64,000 nucleotides of DNA from Prunella strophiata. Taxonomy: Eukaryota > Chordata > Aves > Passeriformes > Prunellidae. Shown here piece by piece: positions 11,597 through 24,625 of this stretch (positions are counted from its first letter, which is position 1; the number at the start of each line of letters is the position of its first letter). Under the pieces are notes generated by a model that saw only the letters and a list, made by a program, of their open reading frames with translations, did not search any database and was not told the origin of the DNA. The stretch spans positions 3,884,144 through 3,948,143 of the forward strand of contig JAZBQD010000013.1 in the NCBI GenBank assembly GCA_036583965.1, in the 5' to 3' direction. Position numbers and translations under genes: made by a program.

Positions 11597-11740
11597 CTGC
11601 GTGACCTACGGTGGGCATGGTCTCGTCTGTCCCTCCCCTTGGCACAGCCATTGGTGCTGGCGGGCTCCCTGACCACGCAGCTGCTCAGCTTCTCGGGCCG
11701 TCTGTCCTCCGCAGGGTACGGCAGGCAGCTGAGCGTCCCA
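11597..11740 (-). CDS. SRRM4: SRRM4 coding exon 2 (residues 44-91), divergent
   Basis: A 144-nt exon with acceptor CCCCGGCAG ending at 11741 and donor GTAGGG starting at 11596, phase 2 on both sides. The translation includes PAEDRRPEKLSS, REPASTNG and a basic tail HAHRRSR. These line up with the PAQDGPSEKL, EPLGTN and HSASHDKD stretches of mammalian SRRM4, but identity is low. This is the least conserved of the eight exons. It was placed by frame continuity with both neighbours, good splice sites, and the ordered short matches. The acceptor is the weaker call: another AG slightly upstream would also be possible. Confidence 0.78.
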
Positions 11741-13369
11741 CTGCCGGGGCAAGAGGCGACAAAGAGCCGTCAGGAGCTGTCCCTTCAGCGGGAGTCATTC
11801 CCCACGTCCTGGGGAATCTCCTTTTGCAGCTAGAAGCTGTGCAGGAGAGCTGCAGGTTGCTCTCAGTGCTCAGCTCTGCGGTGGGAAGTGCCCCCACAGG
11901 GCTCTGGAATGCCCTGTTCCCAAGCCAAGCTGCACCCCAGCCCAGGCATGCTGTGCTCATTGTTAAGGCAGAGATGCCTTGAGCATCATGCAGCCAAGGA
12001 GCAGCTGGACAGCACAGGGCCAGATCCAATTCAAAGGGAACAAAAACCAGGAGCCAGTCAGGACATCTTTGTATTGTGGGGTTTATATCACCAGCTCTAC
12101 AGAAACAGCACAGATTTTGCACTCTGATAGAAAAAAAAAACCCCAACCCTTTCCCACTTCAAATGTAGTTTTCCAAACCTGCTAATGCCTCAAAAACACC
12201 TTGCCTCTTATCCTTAACTGGCAGCAACCTTCCTACAAATAAGGTGCTGGGCTTGTGAACACACCTTGGTCCTGCTGACAGCTCAATCTTGAGAACCTGG
12301 GACAGCCCAGCAGAGTTAAGAGGAACCACCTGGGCCAGGTCAGTGCCTGCAAGAGCTTTGGGAGCTGGCAAGAAAAGTCTGGAGGGAGTGGTTTCTAAGA
12401 AACACTGGGGCTTGTGCAAGCTGAAATGGAGAAAAGAAGCCACTGAATGGAGAAAACAAACCCAAACAAGTCTGCGTGCAGACACTCAGGAGGAAAGTAA
12501 ATAGGTTTCTAGGCCCTGCAGATATTTATTTCAAAGAATGAAAAGATTAATGAAAAGCCATAAACCATACCCAGCAGGGGTGCTGGAAACGCTGGGGTTT
12601 AGTGTCATCCAGAGCATTATGGAATAGATAAAGCAAACGTGAGCATGTCCAGGCCTAGCCAGGCTGTGGGGTGATACCCTGGCTAGGCTGGGCTCAGCTG
12701 GCACTAAAAGTGTCCCCATTATTTCCCATTACCATTTTAAAGCCAATCCCAGGACTGGGCTGTGGGTGCCACTTAAGGGATCAGCTCTGCAAAGTCCCGT
12801 GGCTCTGTCTGCCACCAGACCTACCTGCTCTCCTTGGAAAGCAACACTCTGGAGCTCTCAGGCCATGTGGATCCCACCAGAGCAGGGGGAGGCTGGGATG
12901 TCCCCCTGCCAGCCCTGCAGCCACAGTGAAAGATGCTTTGGCTGCAGAGGACCACCACAGCCATCACACATGGGCTGTGGAGATAGGAGCCAGGGCCAGT
13001 GTGTGCACATCTGAGTGTTAAGTGGGGGCAAGAGGGTGGTTAAAGAGCAATGGTACCTTAAAAAAGCCCCAGTTAGGCACGGCCAGAGCCTTGCATGCCC
13101 CAGGGAACATCCTGCTGCCTGCCTCAGCCATGGATAACACTCCTTGGGGTTGGAGTTGGCACAGGAGCACCTGCAGAAGGGTCACCCCTCTCTTCCCACC
13201 TGTGTTTTCTCTCTCAACAAGCATACACTTTCTCTAATAGCCAGCTCCTCCCTGGAGCTCATTTTGTAATGCCTTAACATTTAAAGGGTATGCACAAATA
13301 AAAGGGACAGGGATCAGTGGGGGGAAGCTGGGTGAAATGTTTCTGGCCCAGAACATTATTCACCAGGAG

Positions 13370-13990
13370 GTGAATAATCCCTCTTGCTTTAAAAAGTCTG
13401 TAATAAATCCCCCAGTCACTTCCCAACATCTCCATTATTTTTAACCATCCAGGAAGCTACACGGTTAATCATTTTCTGTGTGCCAGCTAATTGGCTTGTG
13501 GCCTTTCCCGAACCCCTTTTAAGAACAGCCTTCTGAGGCTCAATCATTAGGATCCATTAAAAACGTCCCCAAATTAATGACCTGTGCAAAGTCTGAGCTG
13601 GATGCACGCCAGCAGCAGAGGCAGGAGGGATCCTCCCCAGACTGGCAGCAGGCTGGAACACCACTGCCAGGACCTGGGCACAGCAGGGGACATCCTTGTC
13701 ACCCAGCCTCTAATGGGATTTCCAGGTCCTGGGGTTAAAACATATTGGCCTTGAGGCAATCAAGGACTCCTGTCCTGCAATGTGCCAGGAACCATTTCTG
13801 CTGGGCTTGGAAGTAATTATTGATGGAAATAATTATTCTCCAATTCCATCACAGGCTGGCTTCCATTCAACCAAAATGTTCTCCTCTGATGGATGTTGAG
13901 AGTCACTAATGCTTTAAACTGGCTGGTAATCCCCTGGCGTGGAGCTCCATAGACATTGATTGAATATATATATAAAAAAACATTTTCTTT
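13370..13990. promoter_or_regulatory. Candidate non-coding elements in intron 1 (AT-rich pair)
   Basis: Two AT-rich patches at 13370-13570 and 13795-13990 contain CTAATTGG, TTAATCATT, and a near-palindromic GTAATTATTGATGGAAATAATTATT segment split by a few bases. Homeodomain-type cores cluster here, unlike the flanking GC-rich intron. This is a weak prediction from motif density only. Confidence 0.3.
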
Positions 13991-16900
13991 TCTTATTGTC
14001 TTTCGTGTCTTTCATGACTGATATAAAAGTGATGCAGTTTGGTGTGAATGATCTCTGTGGCCTCAAAGGAGGGATTATCACACCTTCCCTGCTGTTTGTG
14101 CCTGCAGCAGAAAAGAAGAAGCCTCTGTGGGTGTTTTTGCTGGAGCTGGCCCAGGCAGAGCAGCAGGGGATGCTCAGCAGGATGATGCAGGGAGCACGGG
14201 ACTCACTCAGCCCAGGGGTGTGCCAGGGGAGGCAGGAAGAAGAGGAGGCAGGAGGGATGCCCTGCTGGGGGGCAGCACTGCTGGTGAGGCACACAGCCTC
14301 TCTCCCCAGGGTGTTGGTTGCATGTTTGTCCCTAAGGATGCACTCATTCCTGGCCACGGGCAGTCAGACCTAGGACAAGGCAGCTGCCCACCCATCCCAC
14401 CTGCCCTCCAAGCTTCTCCATTTCCCCTTGGCAATTCCATCACTTGCACTCATTTTTCTTTCCACTTTCTTTCTCCTGTGCAGAAACCCAGCCTGTCCAT
14501 CAGACCTGTCCAGAAGCAGCACAGCTGCTCCCAAAGGGAGACTCCCCACAACAGGGCACCTGTGGGCTGCCTGCCACCCACTCATGTGCAGAACATGCCC
14601 TGTGCAACCATCCACCACAGTTGGTTCATCCTGTCCCTTTCCCATCCCAGCAGTCTCTGGTCCAGGAGAGGTTTTTTGGGACTCATAGCAAATTCTGCCA
14701 ATGCTATAGTGGCTGGAAGAGAAGCAGCAGGCACACAGTGTCCTCAGCTCTCCACCAGCACAAGCCTCTCACAGCCCAGCTTGCCCACCTCCACACTGTG
14801 GTGTCAGATTTGGGCTCTCACATGTATTCCCTCTCCAACAGAATGTGCTGGCAGCACAGGGTCATGATCTATTGCCTACCCCAATACAAATGATGCAGGA
14901 AAGGTCACTGGTGGGAAGGAGCCCAAACATTCCTTATTTGAAGGTGGATGAAACCACCATAAACCACTATGGCCACATGGAGGGGACGGGATGGGTGGCT
15001 CTTTGCTGCTGGCAGTGCCCTGTGGCCAACCCACTCTGCCTCCCTTGCCTGGGGAAGGGATGTCACCCCCAGTGTGAGGGGATACCATGGAGACCAGTTA
15101 ATGACTGCCCTTGCCCACGGACAGATCCTGGCACTGTCCACAGAGGGCAGGACAAAGGCACAAAGTGTTTGCTGCCTCAGGGAGCAAACTCCCAAACCAT
15201 GCCCATGCCTCCATCCTGGCCTGCCATGCTGCATGCCACGGCCAAATGCCATCTCATCAGGCCATGAGATGTGGCACTTGTGACACACACTGCCCGGGGA
15301 GCTGAGCCCAGCGACACCGGTCCCCCCCGGCCCGCAGTGCCAGCAGTCAGGGGGGTTTGCTGTGCACTTGACATTCCCTGGCTGCTGCCATCCCGGGCAC
15401 TGCCCTCCCCTGCCCACAGGCTCCCGTGTCCCAGCCCAGCTGCCCTGGCCCTAGCAGCAGTCTCCTGCCACAAACCTTCCATCAATCAGCCTTTTCCCCG
15501 CAGTAACTCATCTCAAGAGGAGATGAAAGCAGGAAAATTGTCTCCCTAGTGACCTTTCAGCTGCCAGACCATGGCACCAGACCATCTCCCCACTAAGTTG
15601 TGTTGTCCCTCACCTCCATGGGATTGACCCCAGCAATTCCAGCTGTTGGTGGCTTTGTACAGCCCCTGTGTCCTTCCCAGCTGCCCTGCAAGCAGCAGTG
15701 TAAGCAAACTGGGGCTGGATCATGCTAACCAAGCAGGTTTTGGGGATTTTTTATCCTTTATTTTCCTTTGCACATGCAGCTGGCTTGGGTGTTGGGTGCA
15801 CAAGCACTCCAGAGGCCCTGGGCACTGAGTGCACTTGGCAGACCTGCACTGGCAGCACTTCCAAGGTCAGAGGATTTGGGATTCTCAATACAGAAACTTC
15901 ACTACGTTCCCTGCTTCAGTCCTGGCTGGCTTCATGCTCCCATCATCTCTACACCCCTCAGTGAAAAGGCAGGAGCAGCTTCAGCCAACCAAACCCCCCA
16001 AACAAGAAAGGCTAAAACATCTCTGATGACCCTAAAAGCTGTGAATGTTTCACTGGCACTAAATGATGAAGGATGGACACCTTGCCTGGAACTGGGAACA
16101 TCAGGACATGGCATCCTGAGGGGAGGCTGGAGAAACTCCTTTGCCTGCAGCTTCTTGCACCAGGGATGTTCTTGCCACTTCTCCTGATTACCATGCAAAA
16201 TGTGCATGGACAGGTGATGGAATATCCCATCCTTCCTCTCCTTTCCTCACCTGGAGGTTTTGGCTGTGCAAGAGAGAGCAGTGGTGGGTCAGGATCCCTG
16301 CTCTCCCACATCCCTATACTCTCTGCCACAGCCACATCACATGTGCTTCTGTCCTGAGTTCTAGTGAGGGTGATCTGAGCTGCTCAAAGTGTTTTTAAAA
16401 TCCACCCTTTGGGCTGAGAAGCCTTTTGGCACCAGCAAAATGAGCCTGTGATTTTCTCTCTCACTCTCTGGCTTTGCTTATCTGATTGAAAAAGAAAATG
16501 GTCAGACCATTCCCTTGTCCCCTGAGAGGGAGGGGACAGAAAAGACTGTTGTAAAGACATTTCCCAGCAAGAACTCCAGCAGATGTGTTTATGTAAAGCT
16601 CTTTGAAATACGCACTAAAAATACCTCTTCAAAATTAGGAGATGGGGAATATTGTGAGTGCTTCCCACAAGCACACACATACACACAAACACCCATGGCA
16701 GGTTCTTTGCCCACCTCATTCAACCCGTTATTATTAGTGCAGCAGGAGCCCTGCAGTTTGTTATTGAAAATTATAATAGCAAATCACCGAGATATTTTCC
16801 TTGATTACACAGACTCCAAGCCAGTTCAATTTTAATCTTCTCCCTGCTATTTTTTTCTGCGTATCAGCAGAGGCACCAGCTGCAGAAAGGCACGTGGGAT

Positions 16901-19900
16901 TCTTGAGGCAGTTCAAATGCACAAGAGAAACACAATTCTGTTCTATACATTTTTCATAAGATTTTTGCCAGTTGTGACTCTCCTCCCCCTCCTGCTCCTG
17001 GGAACCCTGTGTCCTGGCACAAGCCTGGATGTGGCTCCTTTTCCTTCTTACACTCCTGAAAGGTTTATCGACCCCTCTCAGCACATCCCGGGCCAAAAAA
17101 GCAGCTTGGCTCTTTCTTTTCCAGCAGTTGATTTACTATGCATGGCTGGATCAGAACAGAGGAGCTTCCCTGCTGGAAGAGGCCCCGGTGGCGGTGCAGG
17201 AGCAGTGCCAGATGCTCCGGGGGATGCTGCGAGGTGGCAGCCCAGGGGAGGGCTCTGTCCCGGGCACCAGCTGGCAGCGGCGGCGGCTCCTGCTGTGCAG
17301 CAGGGGATGGACAATCCCTGCAGAGGGAAAGCTCCACGGGGGAAAGCGATGCCTCTGTGAATCGCCTTCTTAGGCACGAGGGTGAGCCCAGCCCCTCCCT
17401 GCTCCCCACGGCTCGGTCTCCTCCTCCCCAGGGCCACCAGGAGCCCTGTCCCCCTTCCTTCCTGAGCACCTTGCAGGGCTCGGTGTCCCTTGCCCTCGCT
17501 GCCAGCGACCCAGGATGGCTCTGCTGACTGCCTGCCAGCGACGACAGCGAGAAACCTGAGGAATATGGCACATGGTCACATTGTTTCTAAAGAAAACCTG
17601 GACTGCTGCCCCATCTCGAGCGGTTTCTGCGGCATCTTGTGCCTCCCACGCTGCCGGCTCGGAGGTCCCTGCGGAGCTTCCTGCCCGTCAGCACCTGCAC
17701 ACTGCCGGGCCAGGCTTGCTCTCAGGGGGACAATCCTGTGCCTTTCCTGTCCTCAAATCCTCCTCCTTAGACAAACCCCCTGCGGGTTCCCATGTCTGTA
17801 CAGGAGCCAGTTTTCTCCTCCATCAGGAAATATGACGAGAGGAGCTTTGGCTGTTTCAGGTACCCACAAAAGCAGACGGAAGTGCTGACGTGCTGCCCCA
17901 TGGCACAGCAATCTGGCACATCCCTGATCCATGTTTTGGGGCATGCCAGGCTCCTGGGTAACCCAGAGGTTATGCTAAACCCCACCATAGCCCCACAGCC
18001 ACCCTCCTCCCAGCTGGCCCCGAACAGCACTCCCAGCTCCTTTCCTTGCCATCAGCAGCTATGAAAGGGGTGAGCTGTCAGCCAGCCATGGGGGCAAGCT
18101 GGAACAACCCTTGCAGAGCTTGTGATTAGAAAAGTCTGGATCTGAACTCATGTTTCCCATTAAACAATTGCCCACAAGCAGCACAGGGCAAAACCAAGCT
18201 GGCAAAGGTCAGGACCAAGGAGCTGGGACGGAGCCCAGAGACTGTGGTTGGGCACTTCTCAACACAGCATGGGGAGCCAGAAGCTGAGGATGATGCTTAA
18301 TGCTTTAGGAAGGCTTTAACAAAAAAAAAAAATAACTCAAGGATGTCCTAGAAAATAAGAGCTTTGGCACTACCTGCAGTATGGTCAGGCTGGAGAGCAC
18401 CTTCACACCCAAGGGGCTGCACAGTGCCAGCCTCTGCTCCTGGGGCCATCAGATGTGCCTGCTCCCCTCATTGTCCAAACCCTGTGCTATTTGGCATGGC
18501 TTATAGCAGTGAAATAGTGACTTTGCCAATAACAACTCATTAAATTTTAATCAAATAGGGAATTGTAAGCACACAGTTACCCACAGCTCCTAGGAGCACT
18601 GAGAGATCACTTTAAAAATGAATTAGTAATTAGGCACTTTGGAAGCAGCAAGAAGGTGTCTGGAGAAGATCCACTTGGAGCAGCAATGCTTTCTTTGCCT
18701 CTCACATAGAGTTTTTCTTCCTCTCCCTTAATTTTTTTCCTTTGAACTGTCAGTGGAAAAGGGGAGAACACACTGGAGGTCCCAACATTCAGGTAGCTCC
18801 AAGAGCACAACCTGTTCCTGCAGCTGCCTGCCTGCAGAGCTGCCCTGGAAGTGCCTGGCTCAGTCTCTCTGCTGCCCCATCCATCCACCCAGGCTGGGGA
18901 CAGGGACACTCAGGTCACCAGATGCTGTTCATAAACCAGCCCCTGAGCCACCCCATGTGCCAGAGCACAGGCATGGTGCTCACTACAGAACAGTGATCCC
19001 CAAGGGCTCAGCTTGAAATGACTCCAACATTAAAAATTGCTCAACAACCCCCAGGACAGACCAGGCATGCAGCCAAACAGATGTCCCCAACTTGGGTGCC
19101 AAATGGGTGTCCCCAGCCAGGGCATCACCTGGGCAGGGTCTGGTGAGGAGGGGTTCCCTTCTCTCTGGGACTTGTCTCCTGAACAAGCCCCCTGTGATGT
19201 ACTGGGCTGCACTGCCAGGGCCACCTGGGGCTGGGAGGGCTCCATGGCACCATGAGGAGCAGATGTCCCCACGCAGGGAAGTGTGAGCAGAAATTAACTC
19301 CCATGGAAAGGAATTAACCAGCAGATTTCTGCTGCTGAGCAGAGTGTAAGCCTGCAACGATCCCAGCCCAGCAAGGGATGTGAAAAGTGGGCTTTAAACT
19401 CCCACCCTCACTTGCTGACAGGGGCTTTTTATGGCCAGAAAGGGCCTTTGCCTCTGTGTGTGTGCAGTGAGAGCTGAGCTGGGAAGCTCCTGAACTGCAG
19501 CTTCATGGGTGGGAGTGTTTGGGATTGACTCCAATCCTCTTTCCCTGTAACACCCTCTGGTCCTGTGGGAAAGACCTTAGTGATCAGGACTGCCTGCCCA
19601 GGAAGGACTGGTGAAGAGGTTGTGAGCAAAGGAGAGTTTCTGGAAGGGAAGACAGGGCCTTTTCTCCTCCCACTGTGCTCCAAAGAGGAAAAGGTTGGTA
19701 CAGCTGTGCCATCCCTGTGAGGTGCTCAGTGCTGTGTGTGAGTCAGAACCAGAAAGAAACCTCCTGTCTGCTCTCAGGTCCCCAACCATCCACACCACCC
19801 TGCAACTCTGGCCATTGTTTTAAATCATCCCAAAAAAGAAAAAAGGGGACATTTGTCAGCTTGCTGCTTCCTAGGGGGGAAGATTTGGAAGAGGCAGGTG

Positions 19901-19959
19901 AGTCCCCATGGCAGACCCTGCCAGGACAGGCTGCAGAGAATCATTTCAGTTTCCATCCC

Positions 19960-20220
19960 ATCCATCTTTAATTGGGTGTAATAATAATTTTATTGCTTGC
20001 TGGGATTTGTGAGGCTGAACTAATATTTGTAAAATGCTTTGCTATCCTCAGCTGAAAGGCAATCTAGAGTGGCAAAGCCCTGGTGTTATTCACATTTGGA
20101 TAATCCAGAATTATTCATAAACAAAATCAAGATTATGCAAATATATTCATTAGTTCTCAGAATACCTCCAGGAAAATAGGGGAATTAGTTTTGTTAACAA
20201 TTATGTATTATGTAAGTGTG
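19960..20220. promoter_or_regulatory. Candidate enhancer in intron 1 with POU octamer
   Basis: An AT-rich block with a perfect octamer ATGCAAAT at 20135-20142, TTATTCATAAACAAAAT (forkhead-like TAAACA), and multiple ATTA cores. It is not repeat-like and carries no open frame. Regulatory function is inferred from motif content. Confidence 0.35.
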
Positions 20221-20639
20221 TGTCTAAGCACGCACAGCCCCGGTGCTGGGGCACATTTGCTGGGACTCATCCCGGCATCCCAGAGGGCTGGAGAACAAAG
20301 GTTTGGCCCGTACAAAGCCACCATCTCAATTTTGGGATATCCTGATGCCCCACAGCAAATGACAGCACACAGCACAGAGCCCTGTGCCTGAGTACTGATA
20401 CCCCCAGTATCCCCTCTGCACCCTCGCAGACAGCCCACCTGTGAGCACCATCACCTTACCCCCCAAACCAGCCTCTCCTACCCAAATGAGGGCTTTCACA
20501 GTACATGCAGGGCCAAGAGCCTGTGGATTTGGGATCTAGAGGCAGCCCCCTCACCCAGGGCCTGCCCTCTGTGCCCAGAACAAGCCCTCACACAATGCCA
20601 GCTTGTGCCCAGCTTGGCTTTCTGCAGCGTGTGACCGTC

Positions 20640-20945
20640 TATTTGGGATGTGCTGGGAAACAGGAGATAAAGGTGCAGTGAAAATACTGCATGGTTTAAT
20701 TAATGCCACATGCCTTTCACTCTGTAGGTTGTGTGGATGGTTAATTATTTTTATAAAGAAAATAATTAGTCCCAATCAAGGCAGAAGCTCTCCAGAATTA
20801 CAGCTCATTAACCGCTCTCACATTTTTCTGTTCTATAAAAAGTCATGTGGTGCTGATGAAGATTATAGACTCTTGGAATCAGCATTAAATACAAATTCAG
20901 ACAGTGTTACCATCCTATTACCATCAACTGCATCGACTTGGCTTC
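20640..20945. promoter_or_regulatory. Candidate conserved non-coding element in intron 1
   Basis: A block of about 300 bp with TTTAATTAATG, GGTTAATTATTT, AATAATTAG and CATTAACCG motifs, bounded by GC-rich DNA. It has no repeat signature. The dense TAAT cores suggest homeobox binding; this is a composition-based call. Confidence 0.35.
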
Positions 20946-23900
20946 AGTAATTGCAGCTGGAGATGAAGGGCAGGGATTTCTGCTCCACACAATCTCTGGA
21001 AACAAGCACCCTGCCCATCAGTTTGCTGCAAACAATGTGACACCAAGCCCTGACTTGGCTGAGTGCAGCCCTGAGGAGATGACAGCCACCAAGGAGAGAG
21101 GGAAAAGCTTTGCTGGCCATGTGAAGGTGAGGAGTGCTCAGGGCTGGTTCAGCTCCTATTTGCAGTGGGGCTGCTCCTGCACACAGCAGGAAAGCACCCT
21201 GAACCTGCCCTTTGGCAAAGCCACCAGTCCAGTGGATGCAAAGGGCCAGGAAATGCAGAGGGGACAAGGAGCAACCTTTAAGCAGTGGGATTATCCTCAT
21301 GGGACATGGGGAAAGTAGGGCATGGGGGGATGCTCTTGCCAGGGATGGGGGAGCATCTGCAGGCATCTCCCTCTGGGCTGTGCTAGTCAGGCACTGGTCC
21401 AGTTCTATTGAACGTGGCAGAGACCTCACTCAAAGCCTAATTGAAAGAAATCACAGCACATTAAAGGGAGTTCAGGTCAAATCAATACCAATGTGCTGGG
21501 GAGGGCGAGTGGGGGGAGCAGGGCACTGGCTGAGCCCCAGTGCCAGCTCTGCAGGCAGGGCACAGGCTGTGTCCACGGGCTCTGCTTTTCCACCACAGGC
21601 AGGCAAGGTGAGACCTGCTGTCCTCTGCTCTGTGCAGGACAAACCCAGCAGCAGCACAGGCTGAGGGCTGGCTGTGGCAGCCAGCAGTGGGGAGAGGGTG
21701 GGGGATCCATGGCTCCTTAGGATCCTGCTTTTTAGTTTCCATTAATCAAGGATGGATGTGCCCTGGGTGGCATTCACAGCCCAGAGAGTGGCAGCCAGCA
21801 CTTTGGACCACGAGCCTCCACTGCAAAATTAACCCACCCATGCCCATGGCACAGCTCCTGTGCCCAGAGCCCTTGGGCATCTGAGCTCTCTTGGGGGGAA
21901 CAAGGAAATTTGGACTCTGGGTGGAAAAAAACACTTGTGGTGAACTCCTGAGACAATGGGGGAGTAACCACTGCCACAAGGCAGCTCATAGCAGGAGCTA
22001 AACCTTCCACTGGCACGTGCTGCCAGTGTTGTGCCTTTGGCTCTGCCCCTGCAGGTGCAGAAATGCTCCACACTCACAGTAAGGGCAGGGATAGACACAG
22101 GGACCCTGGCAGCCTGGACTCACCAAAATATCCAAAACCCCTCCAAAGGATATGAAGAACATCCTTCACCTTCACTGGCTCCTGACCCACATGTGGGAAG
22201 TGTTTGGGAAGGCACAAGCACTGGTTCAAAACCACACCAACAACTTCTCCAGACACCAAACAGAACTGAATCCCTTCGTTTGGGGATGTCCAGGGATCCT
22301 AGGGGAGATGCAGCCAACATATCTTGTGCCCTGCAGAGCTCAGCCCCACACAGGGAGTCCCAGGGGCCAGAGGAGGTCACCAGGAGACCAAGATTAAGAG
22401 ACACAGGGCACAGCCAGGCCCACAGCCCATGGGTTCCACCACTCCTCAGCAGGTCAGGCTGCAAACCCCCCTGTTTCAGGGGTTACAGGGTTACACCACA
22501 GCTCCCTTTGTTCCTCCTCCACTGGTGGTGCCCACCCAGAGCCCCTGCACCTCCCTCTCCATGGCATTTTCCTCCTGCCCTCCACTCTGTTGGCCCTGCA
22601 CCATCACCCTCTAACCCTGCCAAGGCATGGCTGATGGGCAGACAAAGGCAGGGATGGGGTGGAGGTGAGGGATAACCACACACAGGAAAGGGCAGGTGAC
22701 ACTTGACAAGTTTTGTTGCTTTAGGGTTTTATTTTCTGTAAGTTGCCAGTCTTGGAATTTTCTGGAGAATAAAAACCCCATCCCTTCAAAGAAGTGCTGA
22801 AGCCAGTTGTCCTGCTTGTCCCCATCATAACAACCCTGACCAGGCTCTGATCAGAGCAGGGGGATTTGAAGAGGGCAAATGCTTTATAGGAAATAAGTTC
22901 TCTGAGTTAAAGCACCAGCCTCAGGGATAGATCTGCCCAAATCCCAAACTGCCTGCTGCACCCTCTGGGCCACAGCCACGTCCATGCCCTGGCAGAGCAG
23001 GGTTGCTGTGCTGCCTGCAGCTGATGGAGCTGTGGAGGATGAGTTCTGTTATATTTACATGCTCTTCCAGATTGGTGTTACACTTGCACAGCTTCGGTGG
23101 GCAGGGGATTGTACAGCAGCTCCAGCTGACCCCCAGATTAATGCAGCAGGAGCTCTTTAACTGTGAAATCTCTCTTAATGCAAAAATATTTCTCTTGCTG
23201 GGCAGTAGCTAATTCTTCATCCTGACGGTAATGTAGCTCAAATCCCAGCCTCCTGCCCCACTCTGTTCCAGTCACCCTCCAACACACGTGGGCACAGAGA
23301 TAAATTCAATACAACCAGCCCATTGCCAAAGTGCCATCAAGTTCCAGCAGCATGATGCACTGCTGGAATTTGATGTTAGTGGCAGTGCAAACCCATTTTC
23401 TCATCGTTGCCTGTGGGTCTCAGAGCATTTCAGCCACCCTGTGGTCTGCGAGAGGGGCACCTGACCCCAGCCCTGGAACCCAGCAGCAGGAAGCCCCCAT
23501 GGCCCATACCAGTGAGTCACAGCCTCCCCTGCCCCAGGGAGGAGAGAGAAGAGCAGCCCCACAGGCAGCAGGACCCTGCCCACAGTGTCCCCTCTGCCCA
23601 GCCAGGCACCCACTCAGGGGTGAACAAGGAGATGCCCCCGGCTGGGGCTGGGCAGCAGCTGCTTCTTCTTCCATTAATGACGAGACATAAATTAAACATG
23701 CAGAGTTAAACGGGTCATCCTCACTGCCTCCCGACCAGAGACTCATTTCAGCTCTCCTCAAACACCAGTACAGTTTTTAATAGAGTTTATTTTGCCACTT
23801 GCATTATTTTTTGTAAGCCCTTCCTGCAGTCCCTGCTGCGTTGGCAGGGAAAGTGTTCCCGCCGCGTGCGAAAGAAGCGGCTATTTTTAAACTCCCCGTG

Positions 23901-24559
23901 TTTGTCAGCGCTTTCAGCTCGAGTGGCTGCTGGAGGAGCCAGTTTTGCAGCACCCGGTGTCCCACAGAGGGTCGCGTGGCCTTTGCCAGGAGATGGTGGC
24001 ACAGACGTGGGCACAGAGCCTGGCATGTGCCTGGTCACTCTGCCAGGGTGATGGTCCAGCCCGTTCATCCCCGGCACATGCCAGACCCACACCAAAGCCC
24101 TGTTCAAGATGCTGTGCTGCTGGAATCCACCACTGCCACCACATTTCAGGCATCACAACCTCTGTGCCTTTGCAGACACCTATGAAATCATCAGGCAAGG
24201 CTGCAAACACAAGCTGGCTCCCGGGATTTGGCCTTTCTCCCTGCCCTTTGCTGGGAATGCCAAAGGGCTCCAATCCAGGCATCAAACCCAGGCCTGTTTT
24301 CCAGCTGATGGCACCGCCAGGGATTTGGGGCCAGAGGAGGACCCAAGGGGGTGGGAGCTGTGTGTGGGTCACAGGGGAGAACTGTGGGTCACAGCAGACC
24401 CAGTCTCAGAACAGCAACGAGCCTCTGGGGGCTCAGGCCAGAGCAGGAGCAGTGGCAAAAGCCCTGGCACCCTCTGCAGCTGAAACACTGGTGGGATTTT
24501 CTGGCCCAGGTCAGGCTTTGCAGTGATGAAGAGGTTTCAGTGCCCACAGGGAGAAAATT

Positions 24560-24625
24560 AAAAAAAAAAAAAAAAAAAAAAAGGAAAAAAAAAAAAAGGA
24601 AAAAAAGGGAGAGGAAAGGAAAGGG
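24560..24625. repeat. Poly-A / purine tract in intron 1
   Basis: A 23-A run at 24560-24582 followed by further A-runs broken by GG pairs, ending in a GA-rich stretch. No retroelement body is recognisable upstream, so it is a simple repeat here rather than an assigned retroposon tail. Confidence 0.9.
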
